From positions 1 to 64,000 of the forward strand of contig NZ_BAGG01000052.1 in assembly GCF_000308695.1 (NCBI RefSeq): a stretch of 64,000 nucleotides of DNA, in the 5' to 3' direction. Shown here piece after piece: positions 19,941 through 28,594 of this stretch; the first letter of the stretch is position 1; each line of letters starts with the position of its first letter. A program made the translations under genes and the position numbers. The notes beneath the pieces were generated by a model that saw nothing but the letters and a program-made list of their open reading frames with translations, was not told the DNA's origin and did no database searches. This stretch comes from Nocardia takedensis NBRC 100417. GTDB taxonomy: Bacteria > Actinomycetota > Actinomycetes > Mycobacteriales > Mycobacteriaceae.

Positions 19941-21352
19941 ACGAGGACGTACTCGCCGGCGACGGCGTCTGGAGCGACGAAGCCGAATGGGAGATCGCCG
20001 ATCTCGACGGTGAGCAGGAGCAGGGCGAGGATCTCGCCATGCCGACGCTCGCGGTCGTCGGGCGACCCAACGTCGGCAAGTCGACCCTGGTCAACCGCAT
20101 CATCGGCCGTCGCGAGGCGGTGGTCGAGGACATTCCGGGCGTCACCCGCGACCGGGTCTCCTACGAGGCGAACTGGTCGGGACGGCGGTTCTGGGTGCAG
20201 GACACCGGCGGGTGGGAGCCCGACGCCAAGGGCCTGCAACAGCACGTGGCCCGGCAGGCCGAGTTGGCGATGGAGACCGCCGACGCGATCCTGCTGGTCG
20301 TCGACGCGACCGTCGGCGCCACCGCCACCGACGAGGCGGCGGTGAAGAAACTGCGCCGCGCGAAGATCCCGGTCATCCTGGTCGCCAACAAGGTCGACGA
20401 CCAGCGCGTGGAATCCGAGGCGGCGGTGCTGTGGTCGCTCGGACTCGGCGAACCGCGCATGGTCAGCGCCTCGCACGGGCGCGGCACCGGCGACCTGCTC
20501 GACGACGTGCTCGCGGCGCTGCCCGAGACCCCGCGCGAAGGTGTCGGCGGGCAGGGGCCGCGGCGCGTCGCGCTGGTCGGCAAGCCGAATGTGGGCAAGT
20601 CGAGTCTGCTCAACAAGCTCTCCGGCGACGAGCGCTCGGTGGTGCACGACGTCGCGGGCACCACGGTCGACCCGGTCGACTCGCTGGTCGACTTGGGCGG
20701 CAAGATCTGGAAGTTCGTCGACACCGCGGGGTTGCGCCGCAAGGTCTCCCACGCCAGCGGCACCGAGTTCTACGCCTCGCTGCGCACGAAATCGGCGCTG
20801 GAGGCTTCCGAGGTCGCGATCATGCTGATCGACGCCTCCCAGCCGGTCACCGAGCAGGATCTGCGGGTGATCAGCCTGGTCGCCGATTCCGGGCGCGCGC
20901 TGGTGCTGGCGTTCAACAAGTGGGACCTGGTGGACGAGGACCGGCGGTTGGTGCTGGAGAAGGAGGTTGACCGCGATCTGGTCCGCGTCCCGTGGGCCCA
21001 GCGGGTCAACATCTCCGCCCACACCGGTCGCGCGGTGCAGAAACTGGTGCCCGCGATGGAGACCGCGCTGGAGTCCTGGGACAAGCGCGTCTCCACCGGG
21101 CGGTTGAACACCTGGCTCAAGGAGGTCGTGGCCGCGACACCGCCGCCGATGCGCGGCGGCAGGCTGCCGCGGGTGCTGTTCGCGACCCAGGCGGGCACAC
21201 GGCCGCCGACCTTCGTGCTGTTCACCACGGGTTTCCTGGAGGCGGGTTATCGCCGTTTCCTGGAGCGACGCCTGCGCGAGGAATTCGGTTTCAACGGTTC
21301 GCCCGTGCGTATTTCGGTGCGGGTCAGGGAAAAGCGGGAACGCAAGAAGTAG
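19937..21352 (+). CDS. der: Ribosome biogenesis GTPase Der (EngA)
   Basis: The 471-residue protein has two tandem GTPase domains: [14 protein letters not shown] (G1) with DTGGW (G3) and NKVD (G4) in the first, and [14 protein letters not shown] with DTAGL and NKWDLVDE in the second, then a KH-like C-terminal domain ending [15 protein letters not shown]. It acts in 50S subunit maturation. ATG 19937 overlaps the cmk stop. The acidic N-terminal 35 residues are lineage-specific. This is the last gene of the conserved block; the hairpin at 21373 terminates it. Confidence 0.97.
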   Translation: MNEDVLAGDGVWSDEAEWEIADLDGEQEQGEDLAMPTLAVVGRPNVGKSTLVNRIIGRREAVVEDIPGVTRDRVSYEANWSGRRFWVQDTGGWEPDAKGLQQHVARQAELAMETADAILLVVDATVGATATDEAAVKKLRRAKIPVILVANKVDDQRVESEAAVLWSLGLGEPRMVSASHGRGTGDLLDDVLAALPETPREGVGGQGPRRVALVGKPNVGKSSLLNKLSGDERSVVHDVAGTTVDPVDSLVDLGGKIWKFVDTAGLRRKVSHASGTEFYASLRTKSALEASEVAIMLIDASQPVTEQDLRVISLVADSGRALVLAFNKWDLVDEDRRLVLEKEVDRDLVRVPWAQRVNISAHTGRAVQKLVPAMETALESWDKRVSTGRLNTWLKEVVAATPPPMRGGRLPRVLFATQAGTRPPTFVLFTTGFLEAGYRRFLERRLREEFGFNGSPVRISVRVREKRERKK

Positions 21353-21367
21353 TCCGACCGTCCCCGG

Positions 21368-22117
21368 TCACCGGGCCGACGCCGTGCGAGCGGCGTCGGC
21401 CCAATTCTCTCTGGCCCGGCGGGCGCTGCGGGTGCGCGCGGCGACCATCGCGGGCGAGAGCCCGGAACTGTGCAGGGCGGCCAGGTAGACCTCGGCGATC
21501 GCGGCGTCGCCGGGGAAATCGCGGAACAGTTGTTCCAGCCGCGGCAACATCCGCGATCCGCGTCCGCGTTCGACCTCGATGCGCCCGAAGGTGATTTCGG
21601 CGGCGCGGATTTCCTCGGCCACCTCGCGCCGAAATTCCGCGACCCGGCGGCCCGGCAGATCGGCCAGCGGGATGCCGCGGACCGAATGCAGCGCGGCGGC
21701 GAGGAATTCGCGGGCGTCCACGTCGTCGAGTTGGGCGGCGCGTTCGGTGAGCGTGCGGAATCGGTGCAGGTCCACCCATTCGGGCGGGACCGCGAGCTTG
21801 TGGATGCCGCCGCCGCACACCAGCGCGTCGCCCAGGCCGATCGGCGCGAGACGGTCGGCGCGCACGGTCTCGATGAGGGCGTCGAGCGCGGTGTGGGCAT
21901 CGGCGGGCGGGATGTCCCAGACCCAGTCCATCAATTCGTCGCGGCTGACGAATTGGCCAAGGGCCGCGAGGAGTCCGGTGAGCGCGCGGCGCTGGGCGAT
22001 ATCGCCGAGTTCGACGCTCGTGCCGTGGATCTCGGCGGTGACCACGCCGAGCACCCGGAATTGCACGACCGAGCGTATGGGGCCGCGCCCACCGGTCGAC
22101 ACCGAATCAATCCTCAC
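21368..22117 (-). CDS. Short SARP/BTAD-type transcriptional regulator
   Basis: The 249-residue protein begins with a degenerate OmpR/PhoB-like winged helix (FRVLGVVTAEIHGTSVELG, then RALTGLLAALGQFVSRDELMDWVW), followed by a BTAD helical repeat domain (VDLHRFRTLTERAAQLDD through AAIAEVYLAALHSSG). This layout is that of small SARP activators of secondary metabolism or stress genes. The start is GTG 22117, preceded by a stretch upstream that runs toward the DUF397 gene on the other strand. The C-terminal 25 residues are Arg/Ala-rich and overlap a terminator. Target genes are unknown; no biosynthetic cluster is adjacent. Confidence 0.8.
   Translation of the reverse strand: MRIDSVSTGGRGPIRSVVQFRVLGVVTAEIHGTSVELGDIAQRRALTGLLAALGQFVSRDELMDWVWDIPPADAHTALDALIETVRADRLAPIGLGDALVCGGGIHKLAVPPEWVDLHRFRTLTERAAQLDDVDAREFLAAALHSVRGIPLADLPGRRVAEFRREVAEEIRAAEITFGRIEVERGRGSRMLPRLEQLFRDFPGDAAIAEVYLAALHSSGLSPAMVAARTRSARRARENWADAARTASAR
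21373..21402. terminator. Bidirectional terminator after der
   Basis: GGGCCGACGCCG (21373-21384) pairs perfectly with 21391-21402 around a TGCGAG loop. It lies 20 bases after der and inside the last codons of the convergent regulator gene, so one hairpin serves both. Confidence 0.8.
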
Positions 22118-22250
22118 TGTAGGAATTGTGCCGGGTGGTGCGCCGGAACCGATCCGATTTCACCCCGGACATTGTCATGACGTTCACCCTTCTCGAGCGC
22201 TTTCCTGGAAGGCGTAGCGGGTATTCGGGCCCCGCGACCGAGGAGAAATC

Positions 22251-22472
22251 ATGAGAGACAACACATTCGATGAAGGGGACTTCATAGCGAAGTTCGCAAA
22301 GAGTAGCTTCAGTGACGGCGGCGGTGATTGCGTCGAGGTCGCGGTCACCCGCGAGGTGGTCGCGGTGCGGGACTCCAAGGACAGATCCGGTCCCGTCCTG
22401 CGGTTCACGCCCGCGGCGTGGCGCGCGTTCCTGACCGCGGTGCGCGCGGGCGATTTCGACCTCGGCGCGTAG
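22251..22472 (+). CDS. DUF397 domain protein
   Basis: The 73-residue protein matches the DUF397 family: the FAKSSFSDGGGDCVEVAVT start (KSSxS, then the invariant NCVEVA-like CVEVA), the central VAVRDSKDRSGPVLRFT and the C-terminal AAWRAFLTAVRAGDFD. DUF397 proteins are small partners of XRE/DUF5753 regulators in actinomycetes, acting in development and antibiotic control, and some behave as toxin-antitoxin-like pairs. ATG 22251 has GAGGAGAAATC upstream, a strong site. Unusually, its presumed XRE partner is on the other strand and convergent (22553-23467) rather than upstream on the same strand. A 17-bp hairpin separates them. Confidence 0.9.
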   Translation: MRDNTFDEGDFIAKFAKSSFSDGGGDCVEVAVTREVVAVRDSKDRSGPVLRFTPAAWRAFLTAVRAGDFDLGA

Positions 22473-22478
22473 CGTCGC

Positions 22479-22518
22479 CGCGACGGTGCCGCGGCGGGGT
22501 TGCCGCGGCACCGTCGCG
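22479..22518. terminator. Strong 17-bp hairpin between convergent DUF397 and XRE genes
   Basis: Bases 22479-22495 pair perfectly with 22502-22518 around a GGGGTT loop. It is the longest perfect hairpin in the window and lies 7 bases after the DUF397 stop, so it should stop both converging transcripts. Confidence 0.9.
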
Positions 22519-22552
22519 TAGCCGCGGGCCGCGTTCTCGAGGGCAGGGGGCA

Positions 22553-23467
22553 TCAGGTGTCCGCCGAGCGCCGGATGTCGGCCGCGACGGCGGCGAGGAA
22601 CGCGCGGGCGTCGTCGCCGAAGACGGCCATGCGCCGCAGCAGCGTCCATCGCTCGCGATACATCTCGACTTCCTCCGACGCGCGGATGAGTCGGTTGGCG
22701 TCGATCATCTCCACCGCCACGTGCGGTTCGTCGCCGTCGTAGAGGACGAAACTGTGCGGGATCGTCGTGGTGGCCCGCGCGTCGGCGGCGATGACGCCCA
22801 CCGAGACGGTGTCGAGCGTGCTGACCGAGGCGATCCGGTCCAACTGGGCCAGCAGGACGTGTGCGGGGCCGGGGCGCAACCGCAGCGCGCCTTCGCCGAG
22901 CAGGAACTCGAAGCGCCGCCCCGGGTCGTAGAGCGCGGGTTGGCGATGTAGTCGGGCGGCGACCGCGGCGGCGAGTTCGTCGGCCGCGTAGGGAACCTGG
23001 AAGGTCTCGAAGATCCGCCGCGCGTAGTCGGCGGTCTGGAGCAGCCCGGGGATCAGGTTGGGCTGGAAGTTGAGCACCGCGCGCGCGGCCGCCTCCTGGG
23101 CGCGCACCTCGTCTTGCAGGTGCCCGCGCGTCTCCAGCGCGGTGCGCCACGAACTGAGCTCCGAATGCGCCGCTTCGGTGAGCCTGCGCAGGACCGATTC
23201 CGTGTCCGGTGACGCGCCGACCTCCCGGCTCCAGGCCAGTACCTGCGGTAGCGAGGGCACCGCGTTGCCGGTCTCGATGCGGGAGAGGGTGGATTGGCTG
23301 ATGCCGACCCGGCCCGCCAGATCGCGGCCGGAGATCCCCGCGAGATCGCGCAGACGACGAAGCTCCGCGGCGAGTCGACCGCGCGGTTCGGATTCGGTGG
23401 GAATCGCATGCTGGTCGGTAGGTTTCACCGTCACTGCGTCGTTCCCGGCTCGATTCGTGTGACCCAT
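22553..23467 (-). CDS. XRE-family regulator with DUF5753 ligand domain
   Basis: The 304-residue regulator has an N-terminal helix-turn-helix (LRRLRDLAGISGRDLAGRVG, then ISQSTLSRIETGNAVPS, about residues 35-85) and the DUF5753 domain from about 115 (NLIPGLLQTADYARRIFE and HVLLAQLDRIASVSTLDTVSVGVI, ending with a C-terminal AVFGDDARAFL helix). Such proteins regulate DUF397 partners and other targets. ATG 23467 is used; GTG 23434 is an alternative and neither has a clear ribosome site. It faces the DUF397 gene across a terminator. Similar modules recur at 42735-44968 and 62851-64000. Confidence 0.88.
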   Translation of the reverse strand: MGHTNRAGNDAVTVKPTDQHAIPTESEPRGRLAAELRRLRDLAGISGRDLAGRVGISQSTLSRIETGNAVPSLPQVLAWSREVGASPDTESVLRRLTEAAHSELSSWRTALETRGHLQDEVRAQEAAARAVLNFQPNLIPGLLQTADYARRIFETFQVPYAADELAAAVAARLHRQPALYDPGRRFEFLLGEGALRLRPGPAHVLLAQLDRIASVSTLDTVSVGVIAADARATTTIPHSFVLYDGDEPHVAVEMIDANRLIRASEEVEMYRERWTLLRRMAVFGDDARAFLAAVAADIRRSADT

Positions 23468-24128
23468 GGCGAGCCGAATTGAACCACCGTGATTCAGGGA
23501 GGTCAAGCGAGGATTCCTCGGACGCGCCGGACGAGTTTGTCCGGTTCGGTGGCGCGATGCGGTGGCGCGGACGAGAAGTCGAGCGCCGATGATGCGTATG
23601 ACCGGTTTCGAGTCCCCGCGGTGCGCCGAGTTATTCGCCGACGCGGGTTCGGTTCTCTCGGCGATAACCGGATCGGGGTCGGTGCGTGGTGCGCATTCCA
23701 TGCTGTCGTGCGCATTGGACTACACGTTCCCGCGCGGGTCCGAAACGTGGACTGTTCATTCCCGATCGGCCGAATCGAACCGGAACAGGTGAAGATAGCC
23801 AGAACATAGCTGTCTACCAGGCGACTTGGTGTAAGCCCGTGCGGTGTGCGAGAGTTGACCGGCATTCACAGGGAATTACCGGCACATCTGGTGGATATGT
23901 CGGATCTGTGCCGAGAGATAGCCGAAAGGTGATGTCGGGCCGGGGTGTTCATCGGTGACGGTGTCATGAGTGCGTGTCTACGTCCGAAATCCTTTCGGCT
24001 GAAATTATTCTGACAATCGGCGGTTGGTGGGGTGGCGTCGCGGGATAGGGTGCGACGACACCTGGATGGCATCGAACAATTACCGGTAACGGGTCATGGG
24101 ACTCACGGCGCATCGGAGGGGATGGCGA
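23468..24128. other. Gene-poor regulatory stretch
   Basis: About 660 bp lie between divergently transcribed XRE genes. The part from about 23760 to 24095 is clearly richer in A and T than its surroundings and contains repeated GAATTACCGG-like words (near 23874 and 24077). No open frame here has normal codon composition. I read it as two promoters plus degraded sequence. Confidence 0.4.
24080..24089. promoter_or_regulatory. TTACCGGTAA palindrome before XRE gene
   Basis: A perfect 10-bp palindrome sits 40 bp upstream of the regulator start in an AT-richer patch; a half copy (ATTACCGG) occurs near 23875. It is a plausible autoregulatory operator, but this is inferred from position only. Confidence 0.35.
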
Positions 24129-24914
24129 GTGGTCGATACGGTGAGCGGGCATATCTCCGGGGTAATGGTGTTGCCGCCGACTTTCGGCGAACTGCTGCGC
24201 CGACTTCGGCTCAGCAGGGGTGTTTCGCGCGAGAAACTCGCCGTCGGGGCGGGGATGAGCGTCAGCTATCTCACACATCTGGAGCGCGGCGAGCGCGGCA
24301 GGCCGACCCGCGTCGTGGTCGAAGGGTTGATCCGCTCGCTGGATCGGATCGCCGCGCTGCCGCGCCCCGATCGCAGGCATCTGTTCGAACTCGCGGGCAT
24401 GGTGGAAACCGTCGCGCCCACCGTCGACCAACTCCGTGCCGACACCACCGCCGACATGCGCCGCGGTCTGGAACTGCACGCGTGTCCGGCGGCCTACTTC
24501 GACGCGCGCTGGTATCTGCTGGCGGCCAATCCCGCCGTGGGGACGTTCTTCCCGGGGTTGCGCGAGGGGGCGAGCATTCTGCACTGGCTGTTCGGCGAGC
24601 AGGTCGCGCGGCGCGCGGTCGTCGACTGGGAGTCCGCGGCGGCGCTGTCGGTGGCCGGGTTGCGCGGTCGCATCGGCCGCTTGCAGGCCGGCGAGCACTT
24701 CATCGATCTGCTCACCGAGTTGGGGCGCTATCCGGAGTTCCGGGCGCTGTGGGAACGCGGGGAGGTCACCTACTTCCGCGAACGTCCCCGGTTGCGCTTC
24801 CGTGACGTGGACACCGGCCTCTGTCGTGGATTCGACTTCCAGATCTACGACGTGGACAGCGGCAACTATCCCGGGTGGGTGCATTTCTTCGGCGCGAGCC
24901 CGGTCCCGGAGTAG
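24129..24914 (+). CDS. XRE-family regulator with MmyB-like ligand-binding domain
   Basis: The 261-residue regulator (GTG 24129 with GGAGGG 8 bases upstream; ATG 24096 would add 11 residues without a ribosome site) has a helix-turn-helix (LRLSRGVSREKLAVGAGMS, then VSYLTHLERGERGRPT) and a PAS-like MmyB C-terminal domain with ACPAAYFDARWYLLAANPAV and the DFQIYDVDSGNYPGW ending. MmyB-type regulators control nearby oxidoreductases or antibiotic genes and may bind small ligands such as fatty acids. Its stop codon is the first triplet of the palindrome in front of the CYP130 gene, so transcription of the two may interact. Confidence 0.85.
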   Translation: MVDTVSGHISGVMVLPPTFGELLRRLRLSRGVSREKLAVGAGMSVSYLTHLERGERGRPTRVVVEGLIRSLDRIAALPRPDRRHLFELAGMVETVAPTVDQLRADTTADMRRGLELHACPAAYFDARWYLLAANPAVGTFFPGLREGASILHWLFGEQVARRAVVDWESAAALSVAGLRGRIGRLQAGEHFIDLLTELGRYPEFRALWERGEVTYFRERPRLRFRDVDTGLCRGFDFQIYDVDSGNYPGWVHFFGASPVPE

Positions 24915-24925
24915 AACTCGTTCTA
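24912..24925. promoter_or_regulatory. Perfect 14-bp palindrome matching the KstR consensus
   Basis: TAGAACTCGTTCTA is a perfect palindrome and matches TnnAACnnGTTnnA, the published KstR operator form for cholesterol catabolism genes. It lies 33 bp upstream of the P450 ATG. The site could equally be bound by the TetR protein encoded behind the P450, since TetR regulators often use AAC/GTT half-sites. Confidence 0.7.
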
Positions 24926-24958
24926 GACACTTTCGGTAGTTTGTCTTACGCTCGAATC

Positions 24959-26188
24959 ATGACGGCGGAGATGTCTCATCCGGCGGTGACCCCGCGATTC
25001 ACCCTGCGCAGCGGCCCCACCTGGGACGACCCGTGGCCGATGTATCGCGAGTTGCGCGACCACGATCCCGCGCACCGCGTGGTGCCCCCGGAGGACCCCG
25101 CCGCCGACTACTACGTGCTCTCGCGCTACGCCGACGTGCACGCGGCCGCCCGCGACGTGCTCACCTTCTCCTCGCGCGGCGGACTCACCGTCGACTACAC
25201 CGACCTCGACACGATCGGCCTGCCACGCCCCCGCCCGTTCGTGTTCACCGACCCGCCCGAGCACACCGACTTCCGCAAACAGGTCATGAAGGGATTCACC
25301 CCGCGCCAGGTGCGCTCGGTGGAACCCCAGGTCCGCGCCTTCGTGGTGGACCGACTGGAACGACTGCGCGCCGCGGGCGGCGGCGACATCGTCGTGGACC
25401 TGTTCAAACCCCTGCCCAGCATGGTCGTCGCCCACTACCTCGGCGTGCCCGACCAGGATCGCGACCGCTTCGACACCTGGACCGACCTCATCATGGCCGC
25501 CTCGGCGGGCGGTGACCCGATGCACGCGCACGAGGCCATCGGCGAACTCATGCAGTACTTCACCGAACTCATCGACCGCCGCCGGGCCGAACCGGGCGAC
25601 GACACCATCTCGCACCTGGTGGCCGCCGGAATGGGCGCCGACGGCGACTACGCGGGCATCATCTCGATCCTCGGCTTCGCCTTCACCATGATCACCGGCG
25701 GCAACGACACCACCACCGGCAATCTCGGCGGCGCGGTCCAACTGCTCACCCGCTACCCCGAACAGCGCCGCGCCCTGCTCGACGACCCCGGCCTGATCCC
25801 CGACGCGGTGGAGGAATTCCTGCGCGTCACCTCACCGGTGCAGGGACTGGCCCGCACCACGACCCGCGACGTCGAGGTGGCGGGCGCCCACATCCCCGAG
25901 GGACGGCGGGTCCTGCTGCTCTACGCCTCGGCCAACCACGACGAACGCGAATTCGGCCCCGACGCGGGCGAACCGGACGTCACCCGCAAGCCCAAGGGCA
26001 TCCTGACCTTCAGCCACGGCAACCACCACTGCCTCGGGGCGGCCGCCGCCCGCATGGTGGCCAGGGTCGCCCTCGAGGAACTGCTGACCCGGTGCCCGGA
26101 CTTCACCGTCGACCTCGACGCCGTGCGCTACGCGCCGGGCAGTTACGTGCGCTGGCCCGATTCGGTCCCGTTCCTGGTGTCGGCGTGA
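24959..26188 (+). CDS. Cytochrome P450, CYP130 family (Rv1256c-like)
   Basis: The 409-residue heme monooxygenase closely resembles mycobacterial CYP130 by recalled sequence: TWDDPWPMYRELRDHDPAHRV at the N-terminus, VDLFKPLPSMVVAHYLGVP, the I-helix TGGNDTTTG, the K-helix EEFLRVTSPV, and heme ligand Cys in FSHGNHHCLGAAAAR. ATG 24959 reproduces the CYP130 N-terminus; no ribosome site is evident. In M. tuberculosis CYP130 is also followed by a TetR gene (Rv1255c), and here the two overlap by GTGA. The physiological substrate of CYP130 is unknown; the KstR-like site upstream suggests sterol-related regulation. It needs an external ferredoxin. Confidence 0.92.
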   Translation: MTAEMSHPAVTPRFTLRSGPTWDDPWPMYRELRDHDPAHRVVPPEDPAADYYVLSRYADVHAAARDVLTFSSRGGLTVDYTDLDTIGLPRPRPFVFTDPPEHTDFRKQVMKGFTPRQVRSVEPQVRAFVVDRLERLRAAGGGDIVVDLFKPLPSMVVAHYLGVPDQDRDRFDTWTDLIMAASAGGDPMHAHEAIGELMQYFTELIDRRRAEPGDDTISHLVAAGMGADGDYAGIISILGFAFTMITGGNDTTTGNLGGAVQLLTRYPEQRRALLDDPGLIPDAVEEFLRVTSPVQGLARTTTRDVEVAGAHIPEGRRVLLLYASANHDEREFGPDAGEPDVTRKPKGILTFSHGNHHCLGAAAARMVARVALEELLTRCPDFTVDLDAVRYAPGSYVRWPDSVPFLVSA

Positions 26189-26760
26189 CCGATTGGCTGG
26201 GGCCGCGCCGCGCCGACATCGCCGCCGAACAGATCCTCGACGCCGCGGCGCGCCTGTTCGTCGAGCGCGGGGTGACCGCCACCGGGATGGGCGAGGTGGC
26301 GCGGGCCGCCGGTTGTTCGCGAGCCACGCTCTACCGCTACTTCCCGAACCGGCAGGCACTGCGCGTCGCGTTCGTGCACCGCGAGGCGCGCCGCGTCGGG
26401 GCGGCCGTCGCGGCCGAGATCGCCGGGATCGCCGACCCGGAGGAGCGGATCGTGGCCGCGATGCCGGCCGCGCTGCGCGTCGTGCGCGCCGACCCCACGC
26501 TGATCGCGTGGTTCACCGCCGCCGACGCGGGCGTGGCCAACGAGATCGGGCAGGGATCGGAGGTCATCGAGGCCATCGCCGCCGGCCTGCTGGCGGGTGC
26601 GGCCGATCCCGATCGGTCCCGGGCCGCGCGGTGGGCGGCGCGGATCATCCTGTCACTGCTCACCGCACCCGGCCGCGACGCCGACGACGAACGCGCGATG
26701 ATCGAGCGATTCGTCGCGCCGGTGTTGCTCGGTGGTCGCGATCCGATCCTCGGGCACTAG
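26185..26760 (+). CDS. TetR-family regulator (Rv1255c-like)
   Basis: The 191-residue repressor starts at GTG 26185, overlapping the P450 stop. The N-terminal TetR helix-turn-helix (AEQILDAAARLFVERGVTA, then GMGEVARAAGCSRATLYRYFPN, about residues 14-60) is followed by a helical ligand domain. Cotranscription with CYP130 suggests it controls that operon, and the 14-bp palindrome at 24912 is its best candidate operator. The inducing ligand is unknown, and probably related to the P450 substrate. Confidence 0.88.
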   Translation: MTDWLGPRRADIAAEQILDAAARLFVERGVTATGMGEVARAAGCSRATLYRYFPNRQALRVAFVHREARRVGAAVAAEIAGIADPEERIVAAMPAALRVVRADPTLIAWFTAADAGVANEIGQGSEVIEAIAAGLLAGAADPDRSRAARWAARIILSLLTAPGRDADDERAMIERFVAPVLLGGRDPILGH

Positions 26761-26798
26761 GTTCGGGGGACCACCGTGTTCCCGGAACGGAGTTGTGA

Positions 26799-27545
26799 AT
26801 GGGGTACTTCCAGGTCGCCGACGACGTGTTCTGCCTGCGCGGAACCGATGTCAACATGCTGCTCGTCCGCGAGGGCGACGCGCTGACCCTCATCGACGCG
26901 GGCTGGCACGGCGATGTCGGGGTGATCGAGCGGACCGTGCGCGCACTCGGCCACCGCCCGAACGACATCGTCGCGGTGCTGCTCAGCCACGCCCACCGCG
27001 ACCACATCGGCGGCCTCACCCACCTGCACGAGCGCTACGGCATCCCCGCCTACACCGCCGCCGCCGAAGTGGAGCACGCGCGCGGACACGTCCACGAATC
27101 CGCCACCCCCCTCGACGTGATCCGCCGCGCCTACAAACCCCGGACCTTCACCTGGGCGGTGCGGATCGCCGCGGCGGGCGGCCTGCGCGAGAACACCGCA
27201 CCGCACATCCAGCCCTTCCCGCGCGAAGGCGCCCTGGACCTGCCCGGCGCGCCCACGCCGATTCCGTGCCACGGCCACACCTCCGGGCACAGCGGATTCC
27301 ACCTGCCCGCCGCGGGCGTCGTCGCGACCGGTGACGCGCTGGTCACCGGCCATCCCACCGCCGCCGCGCCGGGCCCGCAGATCCTGCCCGACTTCTTCAA
27401 CCACTCCACCCCGGCCACCGTCGACGGACTGGCCGCCTTCGACGGCATCGCCGCCGACACCGTGGTGCCCGGCCACGGCGAGGTGTGGACCGAAGGTCTG
27501 GATCGCGCGGTGCGCCTGGCGCGCGAGTGCGCCGCCGCGCGCTGA
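26799..27545 (+). CDS. Metallo-beta-lactamase-fold hydrolase
   Basis: The 248-residue enzyme has the metal motif SHAHRDHIGG (HxHxDH) near residue 65, a third His in PCHGHTSGHSGFH near 152, Asp in ATGDALVTGH and the final His in VPGHGEVW. These give a complete two-metal site. The family covers glyoxalase II-like thioesterases, lactonases and many others; substrate is not predictable. The N-terminal GYFQVADDVFCLRGTDVNML strand-turn is normal for the fold. It begins 38 bases after the TetR gene on the same strand, so it may be the end of the CYP130 operon or have its own promoter. Confidence 0.85.
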   Translation: MGYFQVADDVFCLRGTDVNMLLVREGDALTLIDAGWHGDVGVIERTVRALGHRPNDIVAVLLSHAHRDHIGGLTHLHERYGIPAYTAAAEVEHARGHVHESATPLDVIRRAYKPRTFTWAVRIAAAGGLRENTAPHIQPFPREGALDLPGAPTPIPCHGHTSGHSGFHLPAAGVVATGDALVTGHPTAAAPGPQILPDFFNHSTPATVDGLAAFDGIAADTVVPGHGEVWTEGLDRAVRLARECAAAR

Positions 27546-27634
27546 ACCCGGCTCGCGGACCGGACGATTCGCTCGGCTCCACGCTCCGTCGCGGCTCCCC
27601 GGCGTAGTATCGCGGGGGATCCCGAGGGGGATGC

Positions 27635-27790
27635 ATGACGTTGTGGGACAAGATCGTTCGCGGTTCGGCGTGGTCCTCCGGGCCCGCCGAAGCCGATATC
27701 GCGCGGTATCTGGCGCATTCGGAGACCTGCCCGCTGTGTCTGCGGCACGGCTGCGCCGATTCCGATCTCGAGGAACCGGACGCCCGCTGA
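27635..27790 (+). CDS. 51-residue Cys-containing small protein
   Basis: ATG 27635 opens a 51-codon frame with strong GC3 bias. The peptide starts MTLWDKIVRGSAW and has a CPLCLRHGC cluster (Cys 32, 35 and 40) in the C-terminal half, ending in an acidic tail. Three cysteines plus a histidine could bind zinc. An alternative ATG at 27631 is out of frame. GAGGGGG lies directly upstream. The codon composition, aromatic/Cys pattern and ribosome site argue for a real gene; I do not know the family. Confidence 0.55.
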   Translation: MTLWDKIVRGSAWSSGPAEADIARYLAHSETCPLCLRHGCADSDLEEPDAR

Positions 27791-27841
27791 GCCGATCGGT
27801 CCCGCGCTCGCTCGATTCGGTGCTCGCCCGGTGCCGCGCGA

Positions 27842-28594
27842 TCAGGTTCGTTCGGCGGCGGCCGGGAAGAGCGGCGGCAGGTAGTGGATCATCAGCGTGG
27901 ACCAGGTCAGGTGGGTCAGCGTCGGAGCCAGGATTCCGCCTGTCATCCCCCGTTGCACGGCGAACAGCGGGCCCATCACCGCGGCGGCCAGGATCAGCGC
28001 CGGGTTGCGCGTGACCGCGGTGCTGAGCACGTAGACCCCCGAGGACACCGCCACCGGACGCTCGCCCGCGACCGCGAACAGCGCCCCGCGGAAGAACACC
28101 TCCTCGGCGGCCCCGGCCGCGAGCGCGGTGAGCAGGACCGGCGGTGTCGGGGCCCGCTCCGCGTAGCTCAGCACGCCCGCGATCGCGCCGCGCAGCACCG
28201 GGATTCGCCGCACGATCAGCGCGCACCCGTAGAACACCCCGAACGCGCCCAGCCCGGTCAGGACCGGGACCACCACCGGGCGACGCGGCGGTGACGCGGT
28301 CGGCGGGCCCGCGAGCAGGCCGCCCACCGTCCAGGTGAGGGCCGTCGCGCCCGTCAGGCCGTAGAAGCGGGCGCTGCCCGGCGGTGTGGACAGCGACGCG
28401 CCGAGCAATCCGGTGCCCAGGACGGTGACGCCCGCGACGCGACGCCGGTAGCGCGTCAGTTCCCGCCCGGGCAGCGGCGGCTTCCGGAAGATCGGACGGC
28501 GCAGGGCTGGGGCGAGCGCACGGCGGAATCCGTCGCGGGACGGGCGGGCGCGCCGGGCGAGACGTCCGAACGTCCCGGTGGTGACCGGCCTCAT
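27842..28594 (-). CDS. CPBP-family intramembrane glutamic endopeptidase
   Basis: The 250-residue multi-pass membrane protein carries the CPBP (Abi/Rce1-like) motif 1 AAEEVFFRGALF (EExxxR, near residue 170) and motif 2 LTHLTWS with a conserved His near 235. Several hydrophobic helices are seen from residue 55 onward. Members cleave or process membrane-associated peptides and prenylated proteins, or take part in bacteriocin self-immunity. ATG 28594 overlaps the stop of the upstream NAD(P)H-binding gene (ATGA), so the two form an operon. Substrate is unknown. Confidence 0.87.
   Translation of the reverse strand: MRPVTTGTFGRLARRARPSRDGFRRALAPALRRPIFRKPPLPGRELTRYRRRVAGVTVLGTGLLGASLSTPPGSARFYGLTGATALTWTVGGLLAGPPTASPPRRPVVVPVLTGLGAFGVFYGCALIVRRIPVLRGAIAGVLSYAERAPTPPVLLTALAAGAAEEVFFRGALFAVAGERPVAVSSGVYVLSTAVTRNPALILAAAVMGPLFAVQRGMTGGILAPTLTHLTWSTLMIHYLPPLFPAAAERT

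Noticed and set aside
23489..23958. Several frames in the stretch between the two XRE genes
   Set aside because: Mutually overlapping on both strands, no consistent GC3, no recognisable domain.
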